Below, in pieces: positions 34,303 through 46,041 of a stretch of 64,000 nucleotides of DNA. The stretch is from Sordariomycetes sp. S80-01Y (lineage: Eukaryota > Ascomycota > Sordariomycetes). Below the pieces are notes generated by a model. The model was not told the origin of the DNA and did not search any database. It saw nothing but the letters and a program-made list of their open reading frames with translations. Both the position numbers and the translations under genes were made by a program. How positions within the stretch are numbered: position 1 is the stretch's first letter; each line of letters starts with the position of its first letter. The stretch is from NCBI GenBank assembly GCA_037042185.1, contig JAXQJY010000029.1:992001-1056000 (forward strand). The letters run 5' to 3'.

Positions 34303-35793
34303 TCAAAGCCTGAGCTTCTCATTCTTTCTCATCTTCCCTCCAAATTTGTATATCAGCGCCGGGATAGGAACCATGGCTAAAGAGATGAGACCCAAGACGG
34401 AGTTTCCCCAGCCAACACCCAGCCTCTCATACATTGCCGGTCCAGCCAGAGGGAGGAACGCGGCAACTATACTCCTCATCACAGAAAAGGCAGCAAGGGC
34501 ACTAGCGGCATAGCGAGAGTACCCATCAACAACGTAGAGCTGAGTAGGGAGCCATATGCCCTCAAAGCCTATCCCAAAAAGAGCAAGTCCTAAGATCGGC
34601 ACAGCCCAGTGGACAGCTTGGTCGCTACTCCAGCCGTACCAGAAGAACGAGATCGGAAGGAGAGCGGCAAAGTAAATGCAGAAAGGAAGCCGCATCTCGG
34701 CCTCGTAAACGCCCCCATTTGCAGCAGTCATATGACGGATTGTCTTATTGGAAAGGAGGGAGAAGGCTAAAAGGCCTACGGTGTATCCGAAAAGAAGTGC
34801 CAGGTAGACGATGCCCGAGATGCCCGCTGACCAATTGTAACTGCCGCGAAAAACAATAGGGATTGTGTTGAAAAGTAAGTATAGGCATCCGTAGACGAAA
34901 GAAACATATAGGGACACTCCGAAGATGATTGTCGAGCTGAACAGCAACTTGAGCGGTCGAACAAGCCCAGACAGGATGATGTCGGTGCTGCTGACAGCCA
35001 TTTCTGCCGCATCTGCGTAACAGCTACACAGGTCCGGCCTATTGAGGGCCTTGGCCAATCTTCTCGTCTTCTGCTGAATAAGTACCTCGTGGTGAGTTTC
35101 GGGATAGACAAACACCATGGCGACCAGAAGCGCCGAAGCAGGAATGAGCGTAATCCAATTAAGCCATCGCCAACCGATCGACTCAGCCACGAAACCGCCG
35201 ATTAGCGGCGCCAACGAGGGTCCTAGGATCGGACCTAGGATCCATATAGTCATAGCATTTCCACGCTCAGCCACGGCGAATAAATCGGCGATGACGGCTC
35301 CTCCGACGGTCTGCGAGGCAGACCCTCCAACTCCACACATGAAGCGGAAGAATATGAGGAGGTCAATCGAGGGGGACAGCGCGCATGCAACAAGGAAGAG
35401 GCAAAAGACTAGATTAGAGCCCATCATGACAACCCTACGGCCGTAGATCTCCGAGAGGGGTGATAGAACGAGAGGGCCGACGGCGTACCCAAGGAGAAAG
35501 ATGCTCACAGGCATGGCGCTTTTTGTAATATCAGGGACGCCAAAGTCTTCTGCAATGTATCCGATGGCGGGTGCAATGATTGACGACGCAAACGGCGTTA
35601 TGAAGGCTAGAGCAGAGAGGAGGGCGGTAATGAGCCATTTGAGAGTAGGAGTGAAGTTTTGGGGGTACTTGGGGTCGTCTTCGCCCTCCCAGCCAACAAC
35701 GCCGTTTTCGAGGTCCATGAGGGACTGGTGCAGGCCAGGATTGTCGACGTTGCGCCTGACGGAACCGTCATCGGTACTTGAGCGTACGTGCAT
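34303..35793 (-). CDS. MFS transporter, DHA1-type drug/metabolite:H+ antiporter
   Basis: An intron-free ORF of 496 residues with 12 hydrophobic segments after a hydrophilic N-terminus ending in WEGEDDPKYPQNFT, a sequence characteristic of fungal DHA1 exporters. Motif A is seen as GPLVLSPLSEIYGRRVV after TM2, motif C-like sequence as GPILGPSLAPLIGGFVAE in TM5, and WRWLNWITLIPASA follows. A central cytosolic loop separates the two halves. Likely at the plasma membrane, exporting toxic compounds or metabolites. Its position beside a monooxygenase and a polytopic membrane protein fits an accessory metabolite set, though DHA1 genes are also common singly. Confidence 0.92.
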   Translation of the reverse strand: MHVRSSTDDGSVRRNVDNPGLHQSLMDLENGVVGWEGEDDPKYPQNFTPTLKWLITALLSALAFITPFASSIIAPAIGYIAEDFGVPDITKSAMPVSIFLLGYAVGPLVLSPLSEIYGRRVVMMGSNLVFCLFLVACALSPSIDLLIFFRFMCGVGGSASQTVGGAVIADLFAVAERGNAMTIWILGPILGPSLAPLIGGFVAESIGWRWLNWITLIPASALLVAMVFVYPETHHEVLIQQKTRRLAKALNRPDLCSCYADAAEMAVSSTDIILSGLVRPLKLLFSSTIIFGVSLYVSFVYGCLYLLFNTIPIVFRGSYNWSAGISGIVYLALLFGYTVGLLAFSLLSNKTIRHMTAANGGVYEAEMRLPFCIYFAALLPISFFWYGWSSDQAVHWAVPILGLALFGIGFEGIWLPTQLYVVDGYSRYAASALAAFSVMRSIVAAFLPLAGPAMYERLGVGWGNSVLGLISLAMVPIPALIYKFGGKMRKNEKLRL

Positions 35794-36610
35794 CTCAACG
35801 CCTTCAGTTAGGCTGACGACTCTAACAAGCTAGATACAATTAGTAAGAGGCTCTCTTCAAGGGGAGTTTTAACCGACATCTTGGGCCATCTGGAACGATA
35901 CACACTAAGGTGAAGATTTCCTTGATCTTCTGGAGTAGGTATTTTGGGGATTTTGAGAGATATCAAAAGCTGCGTTAGCCGAAGTCTGCGGGATGCGCAC
36001 GCAACAGACTATCTGTTGTAAATTCCATTTTGCTGACTTACAGTCGCCGCCCCACGCTGCAAGATCGCTTGCCTTTGACTAACAAGGCCCAGAAATTGAC
36101 GTCCAAGGGCGCGCAAGTTGGCGTGCCGTGACACGTTCGGTGGGTACCCTGGCGGAGACGGTGCAATACCTTATGTGATGATCGGGTCTGTGCTAGCTAT
36201 AGGGTAGGTAGGAAATGTTGATGGTTTATTGTTCGTAGTCATTATATAGTAGGGAAGACAAGGTCATAAGTCCTTGTATAGAGGGTATCACGATGACATG
36301 AAAAATGATGGGATACATGGGAATATAGGGATTCCTTCGCAGCAGACTTGGAAGTCAAGATAAACAGTGCAAATGGTTTTCCCGGCCAAAAGAGTCTTAA
36401 TTGAGCTAAGCTTGTGTTCTCCACGAGGTGTAAGTGTGGGTGGGTCAGATTGCTCCCTTCCATGACAAGGTGGCGCGATTTCGTTTTCGCCCCTGAGTGA
36501 CAGCAACCCTCTCTACATCCCAAGCAAAGATTCAACATCGTTTACTTTGCATACCTCCATGTATGCCATGCTCACTTGCCGTTAAACAAGAAACTCACAC
36601 GCCCCAAGCC
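35794..36610. other. Divergent upstream region of the MFS and homeobox/C2H2 genes
   Basis: Holds both promoters. The homeobox gene's frame stays open upstream to 36497, with an ATG at 36563 as an alternative start. No other gene seen. Confidence 0.45.
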
Positions 36611-39270
36611 ATGACAGAATACCATCTGGGCAGCAATATGGAAGGGCTTCCTTCCGCCACCGAGTTCGCCCAGGATCTCGACTATGACCTCGACCTCCAG
36701 GAGGACGATTTCTTTAACTGGATGCAGGAGCAAGCGGAGGACATTGATGCTACCTGGACCACTACAGATCTATTTCTGCCAGCCTCTCCCTCAGAGACCC
36801 GCGGTCTCCAAGCCTCAGCCACCGATGTAGTTGGTGCGTCCAGTACGAGCACCACACCCATGGGCCAATTACAAAATCCGCCAGCCATTGTGCCGCCAAA
36901 ACTTGGTCGTCGCTTTTCTACTCGGGTGGCAAAGATACTGGGGCACTGGTTCGCAGTCCATCAACAACATCCCTATGCCACCGCTGAAGACCTCGAGATG
37001 CTTCAGGACCAAACGGGTCTCAGCCGGCAGCAAGTAACCAACTGGCTCGTAAACGCCAGAAGGCGCTCTAAGCCGCCTTCTTCCCGGCTTCAAACCACAT
37101 ATATCCGTGATGCTACTCAATCGACATCAACCGGACCTAACACCATCAAGATCCCCCGCCGACCCCCGACGCCTATGCCATGTGAAGAAATGAGCCCCCT
37201 CCAGCGCTGGCAACACTCACCACCCGAATACGAACCCGCTACTGTCGCCAGCATCTCTCGTGCCGTGGCCGCCTCGCCTAAACTTGGGCCCTTTTCGCCC
37301 TTATCCGGCAGATCTTCAGGTAACGCCTCATCAGTCAGTAGCACAGGCACCTCCCATTCAAGCCGCGGGTCTGCGCATTATATCTCGGCCTATTCGGACA
37401 GCTCCGGAAGCTCGATCCCCAGCCTGGCGCGACATGCTGGTCGGAGAAGACGGCGAATGGCGGCCAAGCGACAAGGTTACTCCAGGCCAAGTCTGTTCCA
37501 CACGTACCACACTTACCAGTGTACATTTTGTCCAGAGACATTCAAAACAAAGCATAACTGGACTCGGCATGAAAAGTCACTGCACCTCTCGCTCGAGAGA
37601 TGGGTTTGCTCTCCAAACGGGGCCACTGCCATGCACCCGGAGCAAGGCATATCGTGTATCTACTGCGGACAGGCCGACCCGAACGAGCCGCACCTGAATG
37701 CGCATAATTATGATTCATGCATAGAACGTTCGATTGAGGAGCGTACTTTCTATCGGAAGGACCACCTTCACCAGCACTTGAAGTTGGTACATGGTACCAA
37801 GTACATGGAGTGGCCGATGGGCTCATGGAAAGCCGACAACGCCGAGATCAGATCTCGGTGCGGCTTCTGTGGAGAGGCTCTATCGTCCTGGGCAACACGG
37901 GTCGACCATCTCGCCGACCACTTTAAGAATGAAAGCACAATGGCGGATTGGAAGGGCGATTGGGGATTTGACCATGACGTGAATGAAATGATCGAGAATG
38001 CCATACCACCTTGTGAGTAGCTGTTTCTGATATGACAGTTCTCACAACTAACCGATAGATCTCATTCATTTCGAGCAAACCTCGCCACTTCCCTTCTCTG
38101 TCACGCAAGGGCCGGCCGGCACATCCTCTAGCGCATATGAGCTCATCAAGCTAGAGCTCGAGTATTATATGTACGGCTACCTCGACGCACATGGGCGTTT
38201 GCCTTCAGATCGCGAACTCCAGCGCGAGGGATGTTCCATTATTTTTGGTGCAGAAGTCGCCTCTGGCCATCCTGTCCCGCCAGCACCGTCATGGCTTCGA
38301 GACATCTTCACCAGTTCAACCGAGATTGTTCAACAGGCTCGGTTGTGTCCCATGGAGCAGGTCGCCAAGTCACGCATGAGCCAACTCAAAATCAATGGCA
38401 AAAGTGACATTTTTGAAGGTTGCGAGCTAGAGTCTCGACTATGTCGACTAGCTGCGTTTCAAAACATGATAGGCCTTCCGATGACAGACTTTGAGTTGCA
38501 GAGAGAGGCGGCTAATCTACTTGACCGAATCGAATCTGACTCGCCCAACTCGTCTCAACTTTTCACCGGATTCTTGACGAGGCTCGTTTGGATGTCAAAC
38601 ACGTGGCTTGCCGCCTTGCGTGATCGAGGACGACAATTCCCAGCAGAGAGCATAGCAGACGAGAAAGGTTCTCGGCCAAACTTGGCCACCGTTCATTTAC
38701 CCAACAGGCCGGCCAATTCTGAGCACGATCTTGGGCAGCTACAAGGGGGGATCGGAACCCCTGTGCCATCTGCGAAGGCGTCATATGTACCTTTCTCACC
38801 GCTGCGGAGGCCAAACCACGGCAAGGGCCTCGGCGACGCCTCAAATACTCATCGTGCGAGGCCGCTCCCTACAAATCAGAACTCTTTTCATGGTAGTACT
38901 CCTTTCAGTTGGGCGCTCTTCAACAACGATAGCAACAGCTACAGGCGTCTTGCGAGAGGTCTGTCACGATTTGTGATGACCACCATGTCGTCTAACAACC
39001 CTAGCAGTCATGTACCAACTGATGAGGAGCTGAAATATCAGGCACGTTGGATTTGGTATGGCGAGTGAGTACAAACATCATTTTCTTCGATCACTTGAAA
39101 TGCAGCCATTACTGTTCTTTCTATTATTTCGCCCGTATCACTATCGCTAACAGTGTCTTCATAGCGATGACCCATGGAACCAAACTCCTGCTGACAATGC
39201 CGAATGGCTCAATGGCTTTAAACGTGATTGTGGCATCATCAACGATGATGGGCGGGAAGTTGAGAGATAG
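36611..39270 (+). CDS. TALE (KN) homeobox plus C2H2 zinc-finger transcription factor
   Basis: Exons 36611-38012, 38059-39064 and 39165-39270 join in frame to 837 residues. After an acidic N-terminus (DYDLDLQEDDFFNWMQEQ), a TALE-type homeodomain covers about residues 95-155. It shows the three-residue-extended loop (HQQHPYATAEDLEMLQ) and the recognition helix QVTNWLVNARRRSK. A Ser/Pro-rich stretch follows, then zinc-finger sequence at about 301-325 (CTFCPETFKTKHNWTRHEKSLH). Further Cys/His clusters follow: CIYCGQ...H...H, KDHLHQHLKLVHG, CGFCGEALSSWATRVDHLADH. The C-terminal 350 residues have a helical domain (YELIKLELEYYMYGYLDAHG) and end NGFKRDCGIINDDGREVER. This homeobox-finger fusion is a known fungal class of DNA-binding regulator; targets are unknown. 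An upstream ATG at 36563 would add 16 residues. Confidence 0.88.
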
Positions 39271-40245
39271 ATTATCAAACTCTTGATATATCAGCGACAA
39301 GACAACGGTTGACACTTCCGTCATAGATTTAACCTGATGAACCCGCGCAGAGACTAGCAGCTCAAGTGAACTACTCCAATTCCGGTCTCAAAGCATCACA
39401 CTGAACGTATAGCAAGTAAGGTAACACTGGTGCGTCGAAACTTGAAGTATTGAAAGTTTGTTACACTTTGAGGTTGTCACGGATAGGTTGAGTTGGTTCA
39501 GTTCAACTACCCTGTAGGTCCACTTAAAGCTTCTGCCTTAGTGATGTAGTTCTTCATTCATGAAAGTAATTAGTGGATAGCGGAAGATGTACACATAGGG
39601 ACCATTGATCCATATTGGGGCAACCGTTAAAGATGGTAAAGCTTTATAAAAACTCTTTCACTTTATGGAGAGGGATCCGCTCTCAAGGTATACGGAGTAA
39701 TGTGAAGTGGCTAGGCTCTGTCTAAAAGCGGCACTGCTCAGGCACCCAACCATTCAAAAATCTGGGTGGTCACATCCACCTAGGTGGTGGTGTGTTAGTA
39801 AGTGGACACTAAAACGATCTTAGACATTTGCAGTCTGTCGGTAACACTCGACTTGAATATTGCTTGACAAAGTGAAAGGCAGACTCGGGTCGTCTAACAA
39901 AGCGATTAACAATTGGTCGCGAACCCTGTACTTCGAGTGGTTCGATTTCCAGGAAGCAGCCCCTGACAAGGTCGCTCGATAAAGTTGGCTGTCGAGTGCT
40001 TTGCTTTTTGTCCGCCATCGTGCGGTGACGTTGGCCGTTGCAGCCACATCCAGGGGCTGAGCTCGGTCGGTGGAATGCTGATCCTCCACAGCGCGCGCAG
40101 CTTCGGATACCAGCCACAATCCGACCTGGACGTCGACCACGACACCTCAACCACGACAGCCTCGCCAGGCTGCACCGATCCAGCTCCCCTACAGCTTGTC
40201 GCCGAGTCAGCCATCGCCGCCCCATGAGCGGCCACCGCTCTCCTG
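39271..40245. other. Intergenic region, no gene seen
   Basis: 975 bp, rather A+T-rich at 39400-39700, holding the 3' end of the homeobox gene and the SEC3 promoter and leader. Nothing recognised. Confidence 0.45.
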
Positions 40246-43200
40246 ATGGACCGCGGTAATGGACCTGGAGCTGGAGGTCCCGGCGCGGGCAACAACCGTG
40301 CCGAGCGCTTCGAGGACGAGAAGCGCCGCATCGTCGACACCTGCTTTAGCAAAAAAGACCCCGACGGCTCCCTGCAGGAAACCTACATAACTCACATCCG
40401 CATCGTCGAATACTCGTCCCATCCTGCCGCCCCGCCGCCTCCCGCCGCGCGAACACCCGAGTCCGAAAAGGCGCGTGTCATCATCATAGCTGTTCGCAAA
40501 TCTGGTCGTGTACGCATGCACAAGTCCAAGGAGAATGCTAATGGCTCCTTCTCCATCGGAAAGACGTGGAATCTTGACGATCTCACGAGGATCGAAAGCT
40601 ATACCGGCCCAAATGTTGAGCCCAATTCGAAGGACTGGGCGGGGGACACTGGGTTTTTGGTGACCCTGGGGAAGCCGTACTATTGGAACGCGCAAACGGA
40701 CAAGGAGAAGAAGTTCTTCATTGCGTCAATGGTCAAGATCTATGGGAAGTATACGCAGGGCAAAACCCCAGAAATGGTGGGCTTTGATCAGAAAGAGTTG
40801 GATCAGGTTCTGGGAGCTGGGAAACGACCTGCTGTCGCGCCGCCGCGGCCCGCACCGATCGAGCACCGACCCAGTACACAGAGTGCGCACAGCGGCTACT
40901 CCTCAGCGACTGCTACTGCAGCTCCTAGTCCTGCGCCGACTGCCAGTCCTCAGCCAGCCGCGACCTTGGCTCCTCAAGAGGTGCCCCCGAGATTCCATCA
41001 AAAGACGCCACCAGTCCGCTCGCCGCCTAGTGGGACTGGTTCGCCGGCCGGTAGTATCGACTCCACGGCTTCAAGGGAGCGACTGGGGATGCGCAAGATT
41101 GCTTCGAACAACAAGAGTCAGGAATCTGTAGCAGCTTCGTTCGCCACGAGGGAAACAAGGGACACTCGAAGCGACAACAGAAGCGATGATGCATCGAGTC
41201 TGCCGCCCCGGTCGAGAAATGGCATGCCTGGGCCTGGCGCTTTTGGCCGCTTCGGCGATGGGAGAGGCGAAGCTTCGGAGCCGCCATCCCAACCCCTACC
41301 GCAGCCACCATCAAACCCCTCATCGAGACCTAGGACGCCCAAAGACGGCTCTCAACCACCTCCTGAAAGGAGGAGACCGCCTATGGATCCAACTCGCCCG
41401 CTGGACCGGGACCTGGTTCCTCCTCCCTTGATGGCTCCCAGTCAGAAGCGAGAGCCCATGGCACAGGAGACACCTCCGCCCAGAGACCCTGTCGTGCCAC
41501 CACCGAGAAGCTCTGAGCGCATGTCACCCCGAAAGGACTCGCTCAGCTACCGCCCTGGTACGGCTCAGTCGCTCGCTAGTAGTCTGCAGGACCGAAGCAC
41601 ACCTCCACCGTCAATGACACCCAAAGAAATGAGATCGCCAGAGCAAGCAAAGACAGACTCGCCAAAAAACGACCGAGTGCCGTTCAAGAGTCCGTCAAGC
41701 ACCTCATTGCCAAGAAATGAGATTCCAGTAGCCAGCCCACCTCCTGAAGAGCCGACACAGCCACCAGCTCCTCCACCGGACCCGGAAGAAGACTCCCGTC
41801 CAGGACTGGGGCCGATGATTAAATCGAAACGATCAAAGGGAGAGATTGCTGGGGCTTTCCGAAAGGCTGCTTCTGCTGCAACGGCAGCATCCGCTTTCAA
41901 GCCGCGCCCTGGTGGCGCTGGAGAGCGCCTCAGACTTGCCGCTCAAGCAGCCCAAGCATCCCAAAAGTCGGACGAGCCTGATGGAATCACAGGCGTGGTC
42001 CCTGCTCCCCCGAGACCAGTATCTAGGGGCGACAGGCCTGTCTCGCGAGGCACTAGAGAGCCTACACCAGAGCCAGTACCGCCTCCAAGGGCACCACAGC
42101 GCACATCAAACGTGCCTGAAGTCAAAATCTCTGTGCCTCAGTCAGGCAGCCGGCCAAACTCGCAGGGCCAGCCGCGCGAAGTACCAAAAGAGGCAGCGCA
42201 AGCTCAGGAAGAAGCACCTCAACCTCCGCCGCGAAAATCAGTTGTGGCTAGTAACGACGCGAAGTATCTGCAAAGTCTCGGCATCGACCCCAACCTGCTA
42301 GACGGACGCAGCGAGGACTTCGGCCAGTGGCTAGATCATTTTGGCTGGATCCCTGGTACGCAGATGCAGACGCGCAATATCGACGACATGAAGACCGATC
42401 TCGAGCGCGAGCTGAACAAGGCTCAGGCTGGTGGATGGTTAGCGCGATTCCAAGAGGAGGACGAGAGAGTAGATGCCATCAAGTTGGGTATTGATGTTGC
42501 CATGACAGAGTGTGAGGAGCTGGATAATCTCCTCACCCTGTACTCTGTGGAGCTATCCGTGAGTAAACAGCGCAAGATGCCGAAACTGGTCAGCTAACCG
42601 TCATAGACTTTATCTGAAGACATCGCCTACATTGAAGCTCAGGGTCAGGGCCTGCAGGTGCAGACAGCGAACCAAAAGCTGCTCAAGAAGGAGCTTGAGT
42701 CCCTGCTCGAAACTTGTGCGATCACTTCAAACGATCTGGAGCCGCTAAAACTCGCGCCGCTCGACAATTTACGTGGACTTGAAGACGTAGAGTCCTCGCT
42801 CGTCACTCTCTACCGCGCTATGATCAAAATTGATCCTACTCTTGGTGGCAGTGAACCCGGCAAGACAGATGCGACCATGGATTCTGAGCAGACGATGGGT
42901 CTCAACAGCGACTATGGGCAAATGCGTATCGTACAGGAGAAGAAAGAGATGTACCAGCGCGAGAACTCCCACTTTATGGACCGCCTGGTTGAGTTCATGC
43001 CTCAGCAGTTCCAACTCGCCTTTGCCGAGACGAAGCGCACAATGGAAGGTGCCCTCTCAAAGAAGGTTGATCCGGCACATCACGAAGTCGCTCGCGATAT
43101 TCTATACAAGTACCACCCCCTGATGCTCTACGCCCGCGATGCCGACCTCGACAATTGGAACCGCCTCATCAACGCGTACCAAGATCGCGGTGGACCCATT

Positions 43201-44652
43201 TACAAGAGTGAATTCCAGACAGTCATAGCAAGCTGGCGGAGAAACGCTCGGAAGATGACCGGCGAAGAAACGGAGTTGTTGTTCACCTCGCAGGTTGAGA
43301 AACAGCAAGAAGGCATGGCCACCGCCGCCCGCAAGATGACGGTGAAGCGTAGCCAGACTCTCGCACGGGCTATGCGATCTCCGTTGGCAGCTGGCGGCAA
43401 AGCAGAGCGCGAGAAGTCAGGGGCCGAGAGCAGAAGCTTCCCTTACGAAGTCTTTGCCGGCGTTTTGGAGGACTTGATGCCTCTGGTCGAGATGGAGCAA
43501 AACTTCATCATCGATTTCTTCCACGCTACGACGCTGGAACAGGCTGACTTCCCGGATGCCGTTGCTGCCACCCGGCCACGAGACCGAAGAGGCGGGGACC
43601 TCAAACGTCACCGCCTCATGGAACCAGACCGAGAACTCGCCAGACGAGTGACCCGTTCGATGGAAGTCATATTCTCCTTCCTCGACCAGGAATTCACCCG
43701 TCTCATGGAATGGGTCGTAGCTCAGGATCCTCTCCAGGGAATTGGTGTTCTGGTTACCGTCGAGAAGAAGATGGCCGACATCGCCCAGTCGAACCAAGAC
43801 TATCTCAACACAATATTCCAGAAGCTGCACGGCTTGCTGGGTGGCCGTTTCCGGAAGTTCGTCGACGATCAAATACGAGCTATTGAGGAGACAAAAGTCA
43901 AGATCAACAAGCGAAAGGGCGTCATTTCCTTCATCCGCGTCTTCCCCAACTTCTCGACTGCAGTGGAAAATATGCTTCAAGGCGTAGATCCTTCGCTTCC
44001 CATTCGGAGGACTGTTGACAAAGAGTACGATCGTATGCTCAAGTCCATGTTCGACTCCCTCATGGTCATCGCCCGCGAGAACCCAGCCGTTGGCGTGACA
44101 TCCACCGGCGGTGCCGACCCAGAGGACAAGGAGGCCCTCAACTTCCACATCCTCCTCATCGAGAACATGAATCACTTCGCTGAGGAAATTGACACACGAG
44201 GTCTTGAGGTCCTTGAAGTATGGAAGGACAACGCCAATGCTGAATACCGTCAACACATGTCCCTCTACCTCGCGGCCGTCATGCGCAGACCCCTGGGCAA
44301 GCTCCTCGACCATTTGGAAAATATTGAAGCGCAGATCCAGACCGGGAAATCGCCCACCTCCATTGCCGCACAGCCCTCCAACTCGAAGAACATCTTCAAC
44401 AAAGTCTTGGGCAACTACGACGCAAAGGAGGTCAGGAAAGGCATAGAGGCGCTGAAGAAGCGAGTTGAGAAGCACTTTGGTGACGCGGATGACCCGGCAC
44501 TGAGTAGAGATCTGGTCAGCAAGGTGCTGAAGGAGTGTGAGAGATTCTACGGAGAAGTGGAGGGGAGGATCGGGAGGGTTGTCACGGACTGTTACGGAGG
44601 AGATACGATTTTCGAGTGGCCGAGACAGGAAGTCAAAGCCGCGTTTAGGTAG
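40246..44652 (+). CDS. SEC3: Exocyst complex component SEC3
   Basis: Sec3 marks sites of polarised secretion. Its N-terminal PH-like domain binds PI(4,5)P2 and Rho GTPases, and the rest joins the exocyst tethering complex. Exons 40246-42558 and 42607-44652 (intron 48 nt) give 1452 residues. The PH-like domain lies at about residues 70-168 (ARVIIIAVRKSGRVRMHKSK, GKTWNLDDLTRIE, FLVTLGKPYYWNAQTDKEKK, IASMVKIYGKYTQGK). A Pro/Ser-rich linker covers about 190-660. The Sec3 coiled-coil and helical-rod region follows (QVQTANQKLLKKELESLLE, NSHFMDRLVEFMPQQFQLAF, IRVFPNFSTAVENMLQG). The protein ends DTIFEWPRQEVKAAFR. Length and order match filamentous-fungal Sec3. Confidence 0.95.
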
Positions 44653-44883
44653 CGTAGCAGTGGAAGCAAATGTACGCCATGAATGGAAGAGTGTATTCTG
44701 GGCTGAGACTCTGCAATCCGTAGCTAGTCGGTGTTCGAATGTAAAAAATGGCATCCATATCGGACCAAGCGACGGTAGCCATCGCAGTGCTGAGAGCTAC
44801 ATAACAGGCCGGGCTCAACCAAGCATCGTCCTGGCCAAGCGCGTAAGGGCTCCTTTCCAGGTGCTACTTGGATGGCTTCATTC

Positions 44884-46041
44884 TCATAGCCTCTTGGTCA
44901 CGATGTCTTTTACTCTGTCCAGGTCCAAAGCTTCGACTTTCCTCCCCTTGTGCCCAATCATAGTCTCGGCCATTGTCAAGCAATTCAAGATGGCCTCCTC
45001 CGTAGCCTCCGCCACCGCCTCAAAGGCTCCCACAATCGTCGCATTATCACACATGTCCACACCCATGGGCGCCGGGGTGTACGGCGTCGTTGTCTTCTCG
45101 CTGCCGTTCATGCTCAGCTCCTGGAAAGGGATCTTGTTAGCCGTGCTGAAGGCGAGGAAGATGTCTCCCGATGAGTTGGCGCCATATCCCCCGACCCGAC
45201 CGAGACCGATGGTGGCACGCTTAGCCAGCCGTTGAAGCTGGATCGGCAACATGGGGATGTCGGTCGCGATAACGATAATAATTGATCCGTCCTTGCGGGC
45301 TTTGTCGGCGTCCCTGTCCTCGGCAGTGGCGTCTTGGTCCTTCATGATACGACCCACAGGCACGCCACCCACGGTGAGATTCTCCGGAGATCCGTAGTTT
45401 GCTTGGGCGAGAACCCCGACAGTGTACATCTTGGAGTTGCCGTCTGAATCGAAACCCGCAAGGATTCGGCTCGAAGATCCCGTCCCGCCCTTGAATCGAT
45501 GGCAGATCATGCCTGTCCCGCCCCCGGTATTGCCCTCTGGTACCGCGTCGCCAGTCGCGCTCTGTATGCCGGTGATGATATCCTGAGGCTTGATGGCGAA
45601 GACGCTGTTATCATTCAGAAACCCGTCGAATGTTTCTGCCACGCAAGGGAAAATGAAGAGATCCATCTCGCCCTCATCGTCCGTGCAGTACTTGTAGCAG
45701 TATTCCAGTATGCCACGATATGCATCCCCTACCGCGCCCGTGGTCGTCAGCACCACCGGGCTGGTGAGCAATCCTGTCTCGTTGATCCAGTGTGCCCCAG
45801 TCATCTCACCGCAGCCGTTGAAGCTGAAGATGCCCGCGAAAGAGGAGAAGGAGGTCCAGTCCGCGCGGGGGAGGATAGTGGTGACCCCAGTGTTCACAGA
45901 CCCAGTCGGCTGGATGGACTGAGTGTGGACAAGAACCCCGGGAACATCGGTCAGGGAGTTCTGCACTCCAGGTGTATATTTCCCTAATGGGAGGTTGGGG
46001 ATGAGCTCCCGAATACGCTGGCGCGGCGTTGGAGAGCCCAT
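44884..46041 (-). CDS. P1-family peptidase (DmpA / L-aminopeptidase-type, N-terminal nucleophile)
   Basis: A single-exon ORF of 385 residues. The family (MEROPS S58) activates itself by cutting before a catalytic Ser and then acts as an aminopeptidase or amidase. The N-terminus has the typical PGVQNSLTDVPGVLVHTQSI and NTGVTTILPR. The middle shows AGIFSFNGCGEMTGAHWI, GAVGDAYRG, and GNTGGGTGMICHRFKGGTGSSS. The nucleophile region GGYGANSSGDIFLAFST is near residue 290. No signal peptide is visible, so it is probably cytosolic. The next two minus-strand genes include a small secreted repeat precursor. A link is not shown by anything beyond proximity. Confidence 0.92.
   Translation of the reverse strand: MGSPTPRQRIRELIPNLPLGKYTPGVQNSLTDVPGVLVHTQSIQPTGSVNTGVTTILPRADWTSFSSFAGIFSFNGCGEMTGAHWINETGLLTSPVVLTTTGAVGDAYRGILEYCYKYCTDDEGEMDLFIFPCVAETFDGFLNDNSVFAIKPQDIITGIQSATGDAVPEGNTGGGTGMICHRFKGGTGSSSRILAGFDSDGNSKMYTVGVLAQANYGSPENLTVGGVPVGRIMKDQDATAEDRDADKARKDGSIIIVIATDIPMLPIQLQRLAKRATIGLGRVGGYGANSSGDIFLAFSTANKIPFQELSMNGSEKTTTPYTPAPMGVDMCDNATIVGAFEAVAEATEEAILNCLTMAETMIGHKGRKVEALDLDRVKDIVTKRL

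Noticed and set aside
43417-44754. 445-codon minus-strand ORF opposite SEC3
   Set aside because: It is antisense to the conserved exocyst-binding region of SEC3 and encodes nothing recognisable; long antisense ORFs are common opposite codon-biased genes.
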